Positions 8,139 through 18,707 of a stretch of DNA of 64,000 bases are shown one piece after another. The notes beneath the pieces are model-generated. The model saw only the letters and a list, made by a program, of their open reading frames with translations. It was not told where the DNA came from and made no database searches. This DNA comes from Methylovirgula sp. 4M-Z18 (lineage in GTDB: Bacteria; Pseudomonadota; Alphaproteobacteria; Rhizobiales; Beijerinckiaceae): contig NZ_CP149575.1 of NCBI RefSeq assembly GCF_037890675.1, positions 1 through 64,000 of the forward strand, written 5' to 3'. The translations under genes and the position numbers were made by a program. Position 1 is the stretch's first letter; the number at the start of each line of letters is the position of its first letter.

Positions 8139-11100
8139 TCACCGAAAATCCCGCGCCTTCACCCTGATCTCGTCCAGATGAAGATACGGATCGACAATGG
8201 TGCGGCCTTTGGGAAAATTTCCTGGATCGACCGGCAACCGCTCTTGCGAGGCGACATCATGATCTCCTGAGGAGATCAGAGCATTCGCGTCACGCGTGTG
8301 GATTTTGGCCAACTCCCCTGAGCAATCCGACACCTGCTGCACAACGAGGTGAACCACCTCGCCCTCGCGCTGAATGCGCCCCTTGACCCCCATCATCACG
8401 GCGCCGAGAACGATGCGGCGGAACCGTTCAAAGACTTTCGCCCACACGACGAGATTGACGACGCCGGTCTCATCTTCGAGCGTGATGAACATCACGCCCT
8501 TCGCCGATCCCGGGCGTTGCCGCACGAGCACGAGACCCGCAACCTCCGCCCATCTTCCGTCGCGCAATGCCCCCGCCTCGGCGCATGTCATCATGCGCCG
8601 CCGCACGAGATCCGCACGCAGGAACGAGATCGGGTGCTGGCGCAGGCTCAGGCCGATGTGACCGTAATCCTGGATGACCTCCGCGCCGTCAGGCATCGGC
8701 CGCAGCATCACCTGCGGTTCGTCTTGTTCCGGAATAGAGATAGCGTCTCTTGCGGCAGCTGCGCTGAACAGCGGCAACGGTTCGTCGCGCAGCGCCTTGA
8801 TGGCCCACAAAGCTTCCCGGCGTGTGATGCCAAGAGACGAATTGAACGCATCCGCCTCGGCGAATTCGACCAGCACCGCGGACGAGAGACCGGCCCGGCG
8901 CCACAGATCATCGATCGACGCGAACGTGCCCTCCCCGCGCACGGCAACGAGACGCGCGGCATCCGCGTTGGCGAGCCCCCGGATCATGCGCAGCCCAAGG
9001 CGCACCGCAAATTGCTCGTCATCATCCCCGCGCGGCTCGAGCGTGCAGTCCCAGCGGCTCGCATTCACGCACACGGGCCGAACCCCGACGCCATGATTAC
9101 GGGCGTCGCGCACGATCTGGGCCGGTGCATAAAACCCCATCGGCTGCGCGTTGAGCAGCGCGCAGCAGAACACGTCCGGATGCCAGCATTTCATCCAGGA
9201 GGACGCATAGGCGATCAGCGCGAAACTCGCCGCGTGGCTTTCGGGAAAGCCGTAGGAGCCGAACCCTTCCAATTGGCGGAACGTGCGCTCCGCAAATACG
9301 CGGTCGTAGCCATTGGCGACCATGCCTGCGATCAGTTTCTCGCCGAACTTGCTGACGCCGCCAGTATGTTTGAAGGTCGCCATGGCGCGGCGCAATTGAT
9401 CGGCTTCGCCCGGCGTGAAACCGGCGCATTCGATCGCGACGCGCATCGCCTGCTCCTGGAACAACGGCACGCCCAGCGTCTTGCCGAGCACCGCCTCGAG
9501 CTCGGGCTTCGGATAGACCACCTCCTCCTTACCTTCGCGCCGGCGCAAATAGGGATGCACCATGTCGCCTTGGATCGGACCCGGACGGACGATCGCGACC
9601 TCGATGACGAGGTCGTAGAAGGTGCGTGGGCGGATGCGCGGCAGCATGGCCATTTGCGCCCGCGACTCGATCTGGAACACTCCGACCGTGTCGGCGCGGC
9701 GGATCATCGCGTAGGTGCGCGGATCCTCGGCCGGGATGGTCGCCAGATCCAGATCGATGCCTTTATGGTCTTTCAGCAGATCGAAGGCGCGGCGCATGCA
9801 GCTCATCATCCCAAGTCCGAGCACGTCGACCTTCATCATCTTCAGGACGTCGATATCGTCCTTATCCCATTCGATGACCTGCCGCTCGGCCATGGCGGCG
9901 GGATCAATCGGCACGAGTTCGTCGAGACGATCGCGGGTCAGCACGAAGCCGCCGGGATGCTGGGAGAGATGGCGGGGGGTGCCGACCAGCCGATGCGCGA
10001 GTTCCAGCGTCAGGCGCAGGCGGCGGTCATCGAGATTGAGATTGAGTTCAGCGGCGTGTTTGGCCTCGACCTCTTCCGACCAGCCCCAAACCTGGCTCGA
10101 CAAAGTTTTGGTGAGATCCTCAGGGAGTCCTAGCGCCTTGCCGACGTCACGAATGGCACCGCGCGCCCGGTAGCGAATGACGGTGGCGCACAGCGCGGCA
10201 CGATCGCGGCCATAGGTCTCGTAGACCCATTGAATGACATCCTCGCGCCGCTCATGCTCGAAATCGACATCGATGTCCGGCGGCTCCCGCCGTTCGGCTG
10301 AGACAAATCGCTCGAACAGGAGATCGTTGCGGTCCGGATCGATCGACGTGATGCCGAGCACGTAACAAACGGCGGAATTCGCGGCGGAGCCGCGGCCCTG
10401 GCACAGAATGCCTTGTGAGCGGGCGAAGCGCACGATGGCATTCACGGTCAGGAAATACGGTGCATAGCCGAGCTGTTCGATCAGATTCAATTCATGGGTC
10501 AGTATGCCGTGCACACGCTCCGGCAACCCTTCGGGATAGCGCTCAGCGGCTCCCTCCCAGGTCATCTTGGCTAAGGCATCCTGCGGTGAGAGATCGGGAT
10601 GACTTTTTTCGTCCGGATATTGGTAGGCGAGTTCGGCAAGCGAAAAGCGGCAACGGTCCGCGATCTCGATCGTGCGAGCAAGCGCCTCGGGATAGCGGGC
10701 GAACAGGCGATGCATTTCCTGCGGCGTCTTGAGATAGCGGTCGGCAAAGCGCTCGCGCCGGAACCCGAGTTCGTCGATCGTGACATTGTGCCGGATAGCG
10801 GTGACGACATCCTGCAGCATGCGCGCGTCAAGCGCGTGATAGAGCGCGTCATTGGTGACGATGCTGCGCACGCGTGTTTCGCTCGCCATCTGCGCCAGCC
10901 GCCACAGCCGCACTTGGTCGTTCGGCCGCCGGCGCAGGGTCAGCGCCAGATAGGCGCGATCCCCGAACTCTTCGCTCAAGCTGCGCAGCCGTGCTGCACA
11001 AGCCTCGTCGGGATCATCAGGAAGGAGCACCGCGATCAGGCCCTCACCGTATGCGGTAAGATCCGCCCATTCGAGACGACATTTCCCTTTGCCTGCCCGC

Positions 11101-11396
11101 TTCTTGCCGAGCGACAGCAACCGGCAGAGCCGGGCATAGGCCGGCCGGTCGGTGGGGTAGACCAGCACCGAAATGTCGTTCGCAAGATCGAGCCGGCATC
11201 CGACGACGAGACGAACGCCGGTTGCTTTTGCTGCTTCATGCGCACGCACTATGCCGGCGAGACTATTGCGGTCGACGATCCCCAGCGCCTCGATGCCGAG
11301 CTCCGCGGCCTTTGCAAAAAGTTCGTCGCAGCTGCTCGCGCCACGCAAGAACGAGAAATGGCTCGTCACCTGAAGTTCGGCATAGCGCGGGCTCAT
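8139..11396 (-). CDS. dnaE2: Error-prone DNA polymerase DnaE2
   Basis: A 1085-aa C-family polymerase. I place the start at the ATG at 11396, whose bases overlap the imuB stop as ATGA. The PHP domain opens the protein ([21 protein letters not shown], then VDRNSLAG near residue 42). The polymerase core has [16 protein letters not shown] (about 335) and the catalytic PDIDVDF (373-379), with a third acidic site in KVDVLGLG. The helix-hairpin-helix and OB domains follow, and the length is typical. DnaE2 works with ImuA and ImuB in SOS mutagenesis and translesion synthesis. The cassette is complete and intact, and carried here on an apparent plasmid. Confidence 0.95.
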   Translation of the reverse strand: MSPRYAELQVTSHFSFLRGASSCDELFAKAAELGIEALGIVDRNSLAGIVRAHEAAKATGVRLVVGCRLDLANDISVLVYPTDRPAYARLCRLLSLGKKRAGKGKCRLEWADLTAYGEGLIAVLLPDDPDEACAARLRSLSEEFGDRAYLALTLRRRPNDQVRLWRLAQMASETRVRSIVTNDALYHALDARMLQDVVTAIRHNVTIDELGFRRERFADRYLKTPQEMHRLFARYPEALARTIEIADRCRFSLAELAYQYPDEKSHPDLSPQDALAKMTWEGAAERYPEGLPERVHGILTHELNLIEQLGYAPYFLTVNAIVRFARSQGILCQGRGSAANSAVCYVLGITSIDPDRNDLLFERFVSAERREPPDIDVDFEHERREDVIQWVYETYGRDRAALCATVIRYRARGAIRDVGKALGLPEDLTKTLSSQVWGWSEEVEAKHAAELNLNLDDRRLRLTLELAHRLVGTPRHLSQHPGGFVLTRDRLDELVPIDPAAMAERQVIEWDKDDIDVLKMMKVDVLGLGMMSCMRRAFDLLKDHKGIDLDLATIPAEDPRTYAMIRRADTVGVFQIESRAQMAMLPRIRPRTFYDLVIEVAIVRPGPIQGDMVHPYLRRREGKEEVVYPKPELEAVLGKTLGVPLFQEQAMRVAIECAGFTPGEADQLRRAMATFKHTGGVSKFGEKLIAGMVANGYDRVFAERTFRQLEGFGSYGFPESHAASFALIAYASSWMKCWHPDVFCCALLNAQPMGFYAPAQIVRDARNHGVGVRPVCVNASRWDCTLEPRGDDDEQFAVRLGLRMIRGLANADAARLVAVRGEGTFASIDDLWRRAGLSSAVLVEFAEADAFNSSLGITRREALWAIKALRDEPLPLFSAAAARDAISIPEQDEPQVMLRPMPDGAEVIQDYGHIGLSLRQHPISFLRADLVRRRMMTCAEAGALRDGRWAEVAGLVLVRQRPGSAKGVMFITLEDETGVVNLVVWAKVFERFRRIVLGAVMMGVKGRIQREGEVVHLVVQQVSDCSGELAKIHTRDANALISSGDHDVASQERLPVDPGNFPKGRTIVDPYLHLDEIRVKARDFR

Positions 11397-12916
11397 CCGA
11401 AGATACCGTGGAGAAACCAGCGCTGCGAGCCGGTCTCGGGATGTTCGCCGTCGCCGGAGCGGTAGATCCAATAGCGTTCGCCTGCATCATCCTCGACGCG
11501 AAAGTAATCGCGGACGGTGGCGCGCTCTTGGTCGCGTTTCCACCATTCGCCTTGAATGCGTTCCGGGCCGTCGGCGCGGCGCACCTTGCGGCGAATGCCG
11601 CGCCAAGAAAACCAGGCGGGGGGATGATCGGGCAGCAGTGCAAGGGCCTCGATCGCCTCGGGCTGCGGCAACAAGCGGGGCGGCCGCGGCCAATCGCCTT
11701 GCCAGGTCACACCGATTTCGGGCGCGAGCGGCGGGATGCGACCGACTGAATGCTCGGGGATGTCGCTTTGGACCGGGATGAGCCGGTAGAGACGATGGTC
11801 GCCGATGCGGTTGGCGAGCGTATCGATCAGGTCCGACACGTCCCGTTGCGCGTACTCGAGCAGCGAGGACGCCATTTGGCTCTCGCGCAAAGGCTCGGCG
11901 AGAGTCGCGGCGAGGATCATCTTCTCGATGCCGAAACCGGGATCGATGGTTTCAATCTTGTCGACCAGCAGCCGGGTCAGCCGTTTGGCGTCGCGCGTCG
12001 GTTGCGCCGTGCCGACCCGGGTCGCCTGAAGCGTGTTGTCGACAAGGTGGCACAGAAGATCGAGGCGGCGCGCGCCAAGCCGTTTTGATTCCAGTTCCGC
12101 GCAGAGGCTCGCAACCAGCTTGCTGATATAGCGCGTAATCGTCTCGGCGGCCGAAATCGGCTCGCCGAAATTGCGCACGACTTCGATGATTTCGGGTGAG
12201 CGCACCGGATCGATCGGTTCCGCCTTGCGTCCCAGCGCTTGGTCGAGCCTCACGCCGATCTCCGGCCCGAAGCGCAGCGCGAAGGGCGCCCGCGGTTGAT
12301 CCAAGAGGTCTCCAATCCTTTCGAACCCGAGCGTGCCGAGCCCCCGCACGATCTCGCGCTCAAGCCGCAGAGCCGCGATCGGCAAGAGTCGAAGTGTGGC
12401 CACCTCCTGCCCGGGTGGAATGACGATGGTGGGCCGGGCCAGGCAACGCGCGGCGGCGTGGGCCGTCCCCTTTGTCCCGGCAACCGCGGCACGCGCCTCG
12501 ACGCCAAAGCCGGCGAGTTTGTCGACCAAGGATTCGAGCAAGAAGACTTCGCCGCCATGCAAATGATCGACGCCGGTCGTGTCGATCACGAGCCCGTCCG
12601 GCGGGTCGGCGGCAACCAATGGCGAGACGCGTTGCAACGCCCAAAGCGCCAGCCGCTCGACCCCGTCCGTGTCGGCGCGCGGATCGGCGTCCATGACAAC
12701 GAGACCAGGCGCGAGCGCCTGCGCCTTCGCGACCGCCATGCCAGTTTGCAGGCCAAGACGGGCCGCGGCCGCATCGAGCGCCGTCACAATCCGTTTGCGC
12801 CCCTCCCGGCCGGCGAGCACGAGCGGCGTTTCACGCGACAGCGAAGCGTCGCCCAATTTCTTTCGCAGCCGGTCGGTTGGCCACCTTGGCAGAAAGAGCG
12901 AGATAACCCTGGCCAT
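11393..12916 (-). CDS. imuB: ImuB, Y-family polymerase-like protein
   Basis: A Y-family (DinB/UmuC-like) protein of 507 aa counted from [12 protein letters not shown]. In this family the catalytic acidic residues are lost and the protein serves as the beta-clamp-binding hub for DnaE2. Visible are the thumb and little-finger parts: [20 protein letters not shown] at about 205, and [16 protein letters not shown] near 250. The 5' end overlaps imuA by about 85 bases and the 3' end overlaps dnaE2 by 4, so the three genes are translationally coupled. An in-frame ATG six codons upstream is an alternative start. Confidence 0.93.
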   Translation of the reverse strand: MARVISLFLPRWPTDRLRKKLGDASLSRETPLVLAGREGRKRIVTALDAAAARLGLQTGMAVAKAQALAPGLVVMDADPRADTDGVERLALWALQRVSPLVAADPPDGLVIDTTGVDHLHGGEVFLLESLVDKLAGFGVEARAAVAGTKGTAHAAARCLARPTIVIPPGQEVATLRLLPIAALRLEREIVRGLGTLGFERIGDLLDQPRAPFALRFGPEIGVRLDQALGRKAEPIDPVRSPEIIEVVRNFGEPISAAETITRYISKLVASLCAELESKRLGARRLDLLCHLVDNTLQATRVGTAQPTRDAKRLTRLLVDKIETIDPGFGIEKMILAATLAEPLRESQMASSLLEYAQRDVSDLIDTLANRIGDHRLYRLIPVQSDIPEHSVGRIPPLAPEIGVTWQGDWPRPPRLLPQPEAIEALALLPDHPPAWFSWRGIRRKVRRADGPERIQGEWWKRDQERATVRDYFRVEDDAGERYWIYRSGDGEHPETGSQRWFLHGIFG

Positions 12917-13598
12917 CACAGGCTTCCACTTCAAAATCCGCGCTGTCGCCCGCCCGGCAGCGGATCAGTTCCACAAGCCACCGCGGCCGGCCGACGCCGG
13001 GCACCGGCAGCGGCTCGGTCGGGACCACCGAAACGCGCCAGCGGGTCACCGACGCCGTCGGCTGCCCGAAATCCGCCGCCTCGGACTGGCGGCGCCAGCG
13101 GCGCAGCGCGAGGCCGATCGTCCCCGAGCTTTCGGCGGCGAGCTGCAGGCGGCGCGAGGCGATCATCGGCAGGCGGGCGACCTCGGCCACGACCGCGCTG
13201 AGACCCCCATGGCGCAGGCCTTCCTCGAAACAGGCGAGCAGGGATTTCTCGTCGCCGCATTCGACATGGATGAGCCGATCGGGGAGGAGACCGGCCTGCG
13301 CCAGCGCCGGGGCGAAGAGATCGTGCCGGGTGACGCACCAGATCACTTTGCCCTTGCTGCGTGCCGCAATGCCGGCGGCAAAGAGGCTCGCCGCGGCCCC
13401 GTCGACCGCGCCGTTGCCGCCGCCGGCGATCTCATGCAGCGCGCCGAGCGCCAGCCCGCCGCCCGGAAGCCGGCGATCGAGATCCGCGAGGCCGAACGGC
13501 AGGACGTCGCGCGCCCGGCCGCTCGATCGCTCCAGGCGCTCGATGCGCTGGCGCAGCTGGGCCAGGATCGGGCGGGTCTCGTCGGGACGGGTTGGCAA
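12831..13598 (-). CDS. imuA: ImuA, RecA-like SOS mutagenesis protein
   Basis: A 255-aa protein of the ImuA family. It has the typical opening LAQLRQRIERLERSSGRARD and LPFGLADLDRRLPGGGLALGALHEI, a RecA/SulA-like fold with a degenerate Walker A region. ImuA partners ImuB and DnaE2 in damage-induced mutagenesis. It is the first gene of the cassette, and a LexA box lies 44-58 bases upstream of its ATG. The long overlap with imuB is seen in other alphaproteobacteria. Confidence 0.92.
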   Translation of the reverse strand: MPTRPDETRPILAQLRQRIERLERSSGRARDVLPFGLADLDRRLPGGGLALGALHEIAGGGNGAVDGAAASLFAAGIAARSKGKVIWCVTRHDLFAPALAQAGLLPDRLIHVECGDEKSLLACFEEGLRHGGLSAVVAEVARLPMIASRRLQLAAESSGTIGLALRRWRRQSEAADFGQPTASVTRWRVSVVPTEPLPVPGVGRPRWLVELIRCRAGDSADFEVEACDGQGYLALSAKVANRPAAKEIGRRFAVA

Positions 13599-13641
13599 AA
13601 GATCTCCTCAAGGGCTTTGCAGGCGGGTAAGCGTCTGTTAT

Positions 13642-13656
13642 GTTCTTTATCTGTTC
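13642..13656. promoter_or_regulatory. LexA box (GTTC-N7-GTTC)
   Basis: GTTC at 13642-13645 and GTTC at 13653-13656 are separated by exactly seven bases. This is the direct-repeat LexA operator of alphaproteobacteria. It lies in the divergent region between imuA (minus) and the helicase gene (plus), so it could control both arms. Confidence 0.85.
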
Positions 13657-13734
13657 TCTTCTCGCGAAAGAGTCAATTGGCGTGCGTCGGGGTTTTCTTT
13701 CCGCGCGCGGCCGGGACGAGCTGAGGTTGCCTCG

Positions 13735-15855
13735 ATGGATGCGTTGAACCTGATGGAATCTCAGTTGGATAAGGGCCAAACCAGTGCCAGCGCCGCCTAT
13801 TTGGAAAAATTGAATGACCAGCAGCGAGCCGCGGTGGAACATGGCGTCGGCTTGGCCGACGGGCGTACCGGCGGCCCGCTGCTGATCATTGCCGGCGCCG
13901 GTTCCGGCAAGACCAATACGCTCGCGCACCGGGTCGCCCATCTTATCGTCAACGGCGCCGATCCCCGCCGCATCCTGCTGATGACCTTCTCCCGCCGCGC
14001 GTCTTCAGAGATGACCCGCCGGGCCGAGCAGATCTGCACCAAGGTACTGGCGGACCGCGGCCGGATTCTGGCCGACGCGTTGACCTGGGCCGGAACCTTC
14101 CATGGGATCGGCGCGCGGATCTTACGCCAATATGCCGAACAGATCGGTCTCGATCCACAATTCACGATCCATGACCGCGAAGACTCAGCCGACCTGATGA
14201 ATCTCATCCGGCATGAGCATGGCCTGTCGGCGACCGAGAGCCGGTTTCCGGCGAAAGCAACCTGTCTGGCGATCTATTCCCGCACGGTGAATGCGGAATT
14301 GCCATTGACGGATATCTTGTGCAGCAGCTTTCCTTGGGTAGTAGGCTGGGAAGTGCAGTTGCGTGACCTCTTTGCGTCCTATGTCGAGGCCAAGCAGGCC
14401 CAGAACGTTCTCGATTACGACGATCTGCTGCTGTACTGGTCGCACACCATGGGCGATCCGACCCTTGCCGACGACATTGCCGCCCATTGGGATCACGTTC
14501 TGGTCGACGAATACCAGGACACCAACCGCCTGCAGGCGACGATCCTGACCTCGTTGAAGCCTGGCGGCCGCGGTTTGACGGTGGTCGGCGACGACGCGCA
14601 ATCGATCTACTCGTTTCGTGCCGCGACCGTGCGCAACATCCTCGACTTTCCGGCCGAATTCTCGCCGCCCGCTGAAGTCATTACGCTTGATCGCAATTAC
14701 CGCTCGACGAAACCGGTTCTGGCGGCAGCCAATGCCGTGATCGATCTCGCCAAGGAACGCTACGCCAAGAACCTCTGGACAGACCGGGAGTCGGCCGAGT
14801 TGCCACAGCTCGTCACGGTCCGCGACGAAGCCGATCAAGCACGATTTGTTGCCGAGGAGATCTTGGCCCATCGGGAAACTGGTCAGCGGCTGAAGGATCA
14901 GGCGGTATTGTTTCGCGCGAGCCACCACAGCGGACAGCTCGAAGTCGAGCTGACCCGGCGCAACATTCCCTTTCGCAAGTTCGGCGGCCTGAAATTCCTC
15001 GACTCGGCCCATGTCAAGGATGTGCTTGCCGCCCTGCGCTTTGTCGAAAATCCACGCGACCGCATCGTCGGCTTTCGGTTGCTGCAGCTGCTGCCCGGCA
15101 TCGGCTCCGCCACGGCGCAACATGCGCTCGACGCCATGGCCGACAGCATCGACCCATTCGAAAAGCTGACCGCCCTGCCCTGCCCGCCGCGCGCCGCGGC
15201 GGATTGGCCGGACTTTGTCGCCATGCTGCATCGGCTGCATGCGGGCCAAGCAGGCTGGCCAGCGGAAATCGGACATGTCCGGAATTGGTATGAGCCGCAT
15301 CTCGCTCGTATCCACGACGACAGCGAAGCCCGACGTGCTGATCTGTTGCAGCTCGAGGATATCGCTTCGGGCTATGCCTCGCGCGAGCGCTTCCTGACCG
15401 AACTCACGCTCGATCCGCCCGACGCGACCTCGGGCCAAGCCGGCGTGCCGCATCTCGATGAAGATTATCTGATCCTGTCGACGATCCATTCGGCCAAAGG
15501 CCAGGAATGGAAAAGCGTCTTCGTGTTGAACGCGGTTGACGGCTGCATTCCCTCCGATCTCGGCGCTGGCAGTTCCGGCGAACTCGAGGAAGAGCGCCGG
15601 CTGCTTTATGTCGCCATGACCCGCGCGAAGGAACATCTGTCGCTGATCCTGCCGCAGCGATTCTTCACCCACGGCCAATCGCCAACCGGCGATCGCCACC
15701 TCTACGCGTCGCGCACCCGGTTCATTCCGGCGGCACTTCTGCAATATTTTGAGCGGCGATCATGGCCGAGCGCGGCGCAGGTGGAGGCCTCGATGTCGAA
15801 GGCCAAACATATGCGAGTTGACGTCGGCGCCCGCATGCGTGGAATGTGGCGATAG
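13735..15855 (+). CDS. UvrD/Rep-family ATP-dependent DNA helicase
   Basis: The 706-aa superfamily 1A helicase starts at the ATG at 13735. An in-frame open stretch upstream belongs to the imuA antisense region. Motifs in order: Walker A AGAGSGKT near residue 60, Walker B VDEYQDTN near 260, motif III GDDAQSIYSFRAA, motif IV NYRST, motif V STIHSAKGQEW and motif VI YVAMTRAKEHL. It unwinds DNA 3' to 5' during repair or displaces bound proteins. It is divergent from imuA across the LexA box and followed by the SRAP gene, so a damage-repair role is likely. It differs from chromosomal UvrD in its short C-terminus. Confidence 0.9.
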   Translation: MDALNLMESQLDKGQTSASAAYLEKLNDQQRAAVEHGVGLADGRTGGPLLIIAGAGSGKTNTLAHRVAHLIVNGADPRRILLMTFSRRASSEMTRRAEQICTKVLADRGRILADALTWAGTFHGIGARILRQYAEQIGLDPQFTIHDREDSADLMNLIRHEHGLSATESRFPAKATCLAIYSRTVNAELPLTDILCSSFPWVVGWEVQLRDLFASYVEAKQAQNVLDYDDLLLYWSHTMGDPTLADDIAAHWDHVLVDEYQDTNRLQATILTSLKPGGRGLTVVGDDAQSIYSFRAATVRNILDFPAEFSPPAEVITLDRNYRSTKPVLAAANAVIDLAKERYAKNLWTDRESAELPQLVTVRDEADQARFVAEEILAHRETGQRLKDQAVLFRASHHSGQLEVELTRRNIPFRKFGGLKFLDSAHVKDVLAALRFVENPRDRIVGFRLLQLLPGIGSATAQHALDAMADSIDPFEKLTALPCPPRAAADWPDFVAMLHRLHAGQAGWPAEIGHVRNWYEPHLARIHDDSEARRADLLQLEDIASGYASRERFLTELTLDPPDATSGQAGVPHLDEDYLILSTIHSAKGQEWKSVFVLNAVDGCIPSDLGAGSSGELEEERRLLYVAMTRAKEHLSLILPQRFFTHGQSPTGDRHLYASRTRFIPAALLQYFERRSWPSAAQVEASMSKAKHMRVDVGARMRGMWR

Positions 15856-15868
15856 GGGAGGCACAGCG

Positions 15869-16522
15869 TTGTGTAATCTCTACAATCTAACGACGAACCA
15901 GCAAGCGATCAGGGATTTCATCGAGATCACTTACGACACGCTCGGCAATCTCGAACCCGATATCGACATCTATCCCGACCGGCCAGCGCCGGTGGTCCGG
16001 AACGTCAACGGTGGGCGGGACCTTACGCGGTTGACCTGGGGCATGCCGACACCACTTGAGCACCTGAAATTCGCCGACGCGCCCGATACCGGCGTCACGA
16101 ATGTGCGCAAGACCTGGATCGACCACTGGCAGCAATGGCTTGGGGTGGAAAATCGTTGTGTGGTGCCGGCGACCGCCTTTTCCGAATACGGTGAGCAGCC
16201 CGATCCGGTGACCAAGCGCAAGCCGCTTTACTGGTTTGCGCTCGACGCGTCGCAGCCGCTGTATTTCTTTGCCGGCATCTGGACCAAATGGACGGGAACG
16301 CGCGGATCGAAGAAAACGCCGCGCACCGGCGATCATGAGCTCTTCGGATTCCTGACCTGCAAGCCGAACGGCATCGTTGCGCCGATCCATTCCAAGGCGA
16401 TGCCCGTCATGCTCCGCACCAAGGACGAAGTCGAAATGTGGCTCACCGCCGATTGGAAACAGGCCAAAGTTTTGCAAAGGCCCCTGCCCGACGACGCCTT
16501 GCAGATCGTTGAACGCAAATAA
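15869..16522 (+). CDS. SRAP-domain protein (YedK/HMCES-like abasic-site shield)
   Basis: SRAP proteins crosslink to abasic sites in single-stranded DNA through Cys2 and so protect them. The start must be TTG at 15869, because the next codon is the required Cys: (M)CNLYNLTTN. A GGGGAGG ribosome-binding site lies 8-16 bases upstream. Further family residues are RCVVPATAFSEYGE (about 100-113, where most relatives have FYEW), and the catalytic His in PIHSKAMPVML near 170. The product has 217 aa, a normal length. It begins 13 bases after the helicase gene, so the pair forms an operon that may be SOS-controlled. Confidence 0.9.
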   Translation: MCNLYNLTTNQQAIRDFIEITYDTLGNLEPDIDIYPDRPAPVVRNVNGGRDLTRLTWGMPTPLEHLKFADAPDTGVTNVRKTWIDHWQQWLGVENRCVVPATAFSEYGEQPDPVTKRKPLYWFALDASQPLYFFAGIWTKWTGTRGSKKTPRTGDHELFGFLTCKPNGIVAPIHSKAMPVMLRTKDEVEMWLTADWKQAKVLQRPLPDDALQIVERK

Positions 16523-16699
16523 GAGCTGCGCCGGAGGTCTTTCCTCACGAATTGGCCGAACGATCGGATTGGCTTTGGCGACGACGTTTCACGAATTGAC
16601 CCGCGTGCTGATCGCCTGTCGGCATCGTCCTCGATCGGTACACACTTGTCGCCCCCGCAAAGCACGAGCGCTCAATCGGCCGCGATCTCTCACACTTCG

Positions 16700-18067
16700 C
16701 TAGGGGATCACGTTTTGAGCACAAGTGCCCACTTTCCCATTATCCATTCCGCAAAGCATCAGATCGAGGACAGTAGGGTTATCAGAATAACCCGTGTGGG
16801 CTTTGACGGGGTCTGAGACGAGGCCCGGAATGCTGAACTCCCCATTCGGCATGTAGACATTGGTCAAGTTGACCTTGTCAGGTCCGATATCGGATTGCTC
16901 GACCCTCCAGCTCAGGACATCATCCGGATCCGTGAACGCAACCAGTTGCGCCACTCCAGGTGTGTTGTCCCCCGCATTCCCAATCCCATGCATAACGGCT
17001 GCGTTGCGTTTGCGCTGGATCTTTCCCCACTCAGTCAAGAAGCGACGTGCCGTCACGTGCGCAGCGGCGGAAAGCTCCGTATGCGCGACAAGCGACGTCG
17101 CTTGCGGTGACGAAGAGGGCGTGGAAGGATAAGTCGTCAAATTGCTCAGATCGAGTAACGCCAGTTGATTGGCCATCATAAAAATGAAACGCGTATCCTG
17201 CAGAATCTTATAGGCGGGCGTGCTCACATTCTCTTCCGGGATTGAACCTCCTCGATACAGTTCCTCGTTGATCGCGTCCATGAGCATGAAGCCGCCAAGG
17301 CTGTGCGAAATCAGCACTGTTGGATCGCGCCGGTCCCCGCCCGAACATGTCTTGCCGTCTGAGCTTGGTCGCCCGTCAACCACAAGACAAAGAGCAGCCT
17401 GAACCGAAGGGCGCATCACGTCGTCCCGGTAACGCCCCGCGTACAAGACCGCGTCACCAAGATAGAAGTCGATGAAGTTCTTGGCCTGCGATGCGAACCA
17501 CTGCGGTGGATTTTCGTCATGCGCGTATAAGTTGCATTTCAGAGCTTCGGTGAGCGGCGCCCAGTAAAGATACGTCACCGACAAAACGATGGGCTGGCTC
17601 GTTCCGGATACCGCAAAATCATAGGTGTAAAGGCGCGCCTGCACAGATGGCGGTACCCCGTTGATGCCGATGAGCTTCGGTTCTGTGTGAACCAGCTCGG
17701 ACGGGCTCGGCACCGATGTCGGCGTGCAGCTCACGGGTGTCGACTTTTCCTCCGGTCCATGGACGACCTGCACCAGACCCTGTCGACGAGCAAGAGAGGC
17801 GATGAAAGGGTCAAATGCGGTCGTCGAGGTCGTGCCGATGCCATGAACAATGAGAATGCGCAAAGGTGCACGATTGGCGCCGTTCGAAGCATTGGACTCT
17901 ACGCGCGCCAAGAGATCACTGATGCCCGAAAATTCCGTGGCATCGCCGGGGAGCGTGACCGGGATGGTCGTACAGGCCGACAGGAAGGCGACACTTAACA
18001 AGCCCAGAGAAAGCAACATGCCGCGCCGGAAAATCGAGCGCAGCTTCCCACGGCATTCGGATGTCAT
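16700..18067 (-). CDS. Lipoprotein with alpha/beta-hydrolase fold
   Basis: The start is taken as ATG at 18067, four codons inside a longer frame that opens with TTG. A lipoprotein signal peptide (FRRGMLLSLGLLSVAFLSAC) ends at a lipobox Cys about residue 32, so the protein is anchored in the cell envelope. The hydrolase core has the oxyanion-strand motif LIVHGIG (about 75-81) and the nucleophile elbow SHSLGG (near 255). Substrate unknown; esterase or lipase activity is inferred. It is monocistronic, and about 180 bases of noncoding DNA separate it from the SRAP gene. Confidence 0.75.
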   Translation of the reverse strand: MTSECRGKLRSIFRRGMLLSLGLLSVAFLSACTTIPVTLPGDATEFSGISDLLARVESNASNGANRAPLRILIVHGIGTTSTTAFDPFIASLARRQGLVQVVHGPEEKSTPVSCTPTSVPSPSELVHTEPKLIGINGVPPSVQARLYTYDFAVSGTSQPIVLSVTYLYWAPLTEALKCNLYAHDENPPQWFASQAKNFIDFYLGDAVLYAGRYRDDVMRPSVQAALCLVVDGRPSSDGKTCSGGDRRDPTVLISHSLGGFMLMDAINEELYRGGSIPEENVSTPAYKILQDTRFIFMMANQLALLDLSNLTTYPSTPSSSPQATSLVAHTELSAAAHVTARRFLTEWGKIQRKRNAAVMHGIGNAGDNTPGVAQLVAFTDPDDVLSWRVEQSDIGPDKVNLTNVYMPNGEFSIPGLVSDPVKAHTGYSDNPTVLDLMLCGMDNGKVGTCAQNVIP

Positions 18068-18292
18068 GCGCGCCCCCAATGTGCTTTGATGTCCTCAGGC
18101 TCTGCCGGCCGATCAATCGTCGCTCGCGCAAGTTTAGGCGCAAGCCCCGAGTTTCATCAAGCGTCCTCTTCGGCGATTGCCCGACGAAGCTCTGTAGATC
18201 GCTGAGCGCACTTAGTGGCCGCTCTGCAAGCATTCGTCGCAATCCGGTTGAAGAAACGAATTCGCCACGGCGACACAACTCGGACGCGCACC

Positions 18293-18520
18293 TCACATCG
18301 GCTGCACGACACGGCTCCACCCATGCCCCGGATCCAGCGAGAAGTTCATCGTCTTGCAATACGGGCACACGTATTCGGTGAAAAGATCAGCTCCAAGCGC
18401 TTCCTCGAAATAGTCGCCGGGCAGCATTTCGGCTTCGATGCACACCCCGCCGCAGTTGTCGCACTCATAGCGCGGCACGCTGGGGCTTGCTGCGCCGGAT
18501 GGCTCGTTCGGTTGCGTCAT
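18293..18520 (-). CDS. Small zinc-ribbon protein, 75 aa
   Basis: Two CxxC pairs, CDNC (about residues 20-23) and CPYC (about 52-55), form a zinc ribbon with acidic sequence between them. The ATG at 18520 lies inside the end of the preceding 77-aa gene, a 56-base overlap in another frame. Function unknown; possibly a nucleic-acid or protein-binding adaptor. It is the last gene of a three-gene minus-strand set. Confidence 0.6.
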   Translation of the reverse strand: MTQPNEPSGAASPSVPRYECDNCGGVCIEAEMLPGDYFEEALGADLFTEYVCPYCKTMNFSLDPGHGWSRVVQPM

Positions 18521-18698
18521 CGGCCTCCGCCTTCAGCAAATACGCCCGGCCGAGATTGGCTATGGCCGCCGCGATTGAACCCCGATCCCATCCGACAGCC
18601 TCGGCACGCTCAACAAGAAGAGACACGTCTCGCTCAAGCATCTCTTCGCATTCGAGTAGGTAATCGGGGTGTGAGATTTCAAGGCGCGGCCGCTGCAT
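18465..18698 (-). CDS. Hypothetical protein, 77 aa
   Basis: A mostly helical acidic protein containing LVERAEAVGWDRGSIAAAIA, a segment resembling the small 'GWxxxEIAxAI' proteins common on rhizobial replicons. It begins 10 bases after the 143-aa frame ends and overlaps the zinc-ribbon gene downstream. No function can be assigned. Confidence 0.55.
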   Translation of the reverse strand: MQRPRLEISHPDYLLECEEMLERDVSLLVERAEAVGWDRGSIAAAIANLGRAYLLKAEADDATERAIRRSKPQRAAL

Positions 18699-18707
18699 CG
18701 CGTAAGG

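Noticed and set aside
8349-10133. A 594-codon open frame on the plus strand inside dnaE2
   Set aside because: It is antisense to the conserved polymerase core and its product is His/Arg-rich with no domain; long antisense frames are usual in GC-rich genes.
14185-15744. A 519-codon minus-strand frame inside the helicase gene
   Set aside because: The plus strand carries all seven superfamily 1 helicase motifs; the antisense product matches nothing.
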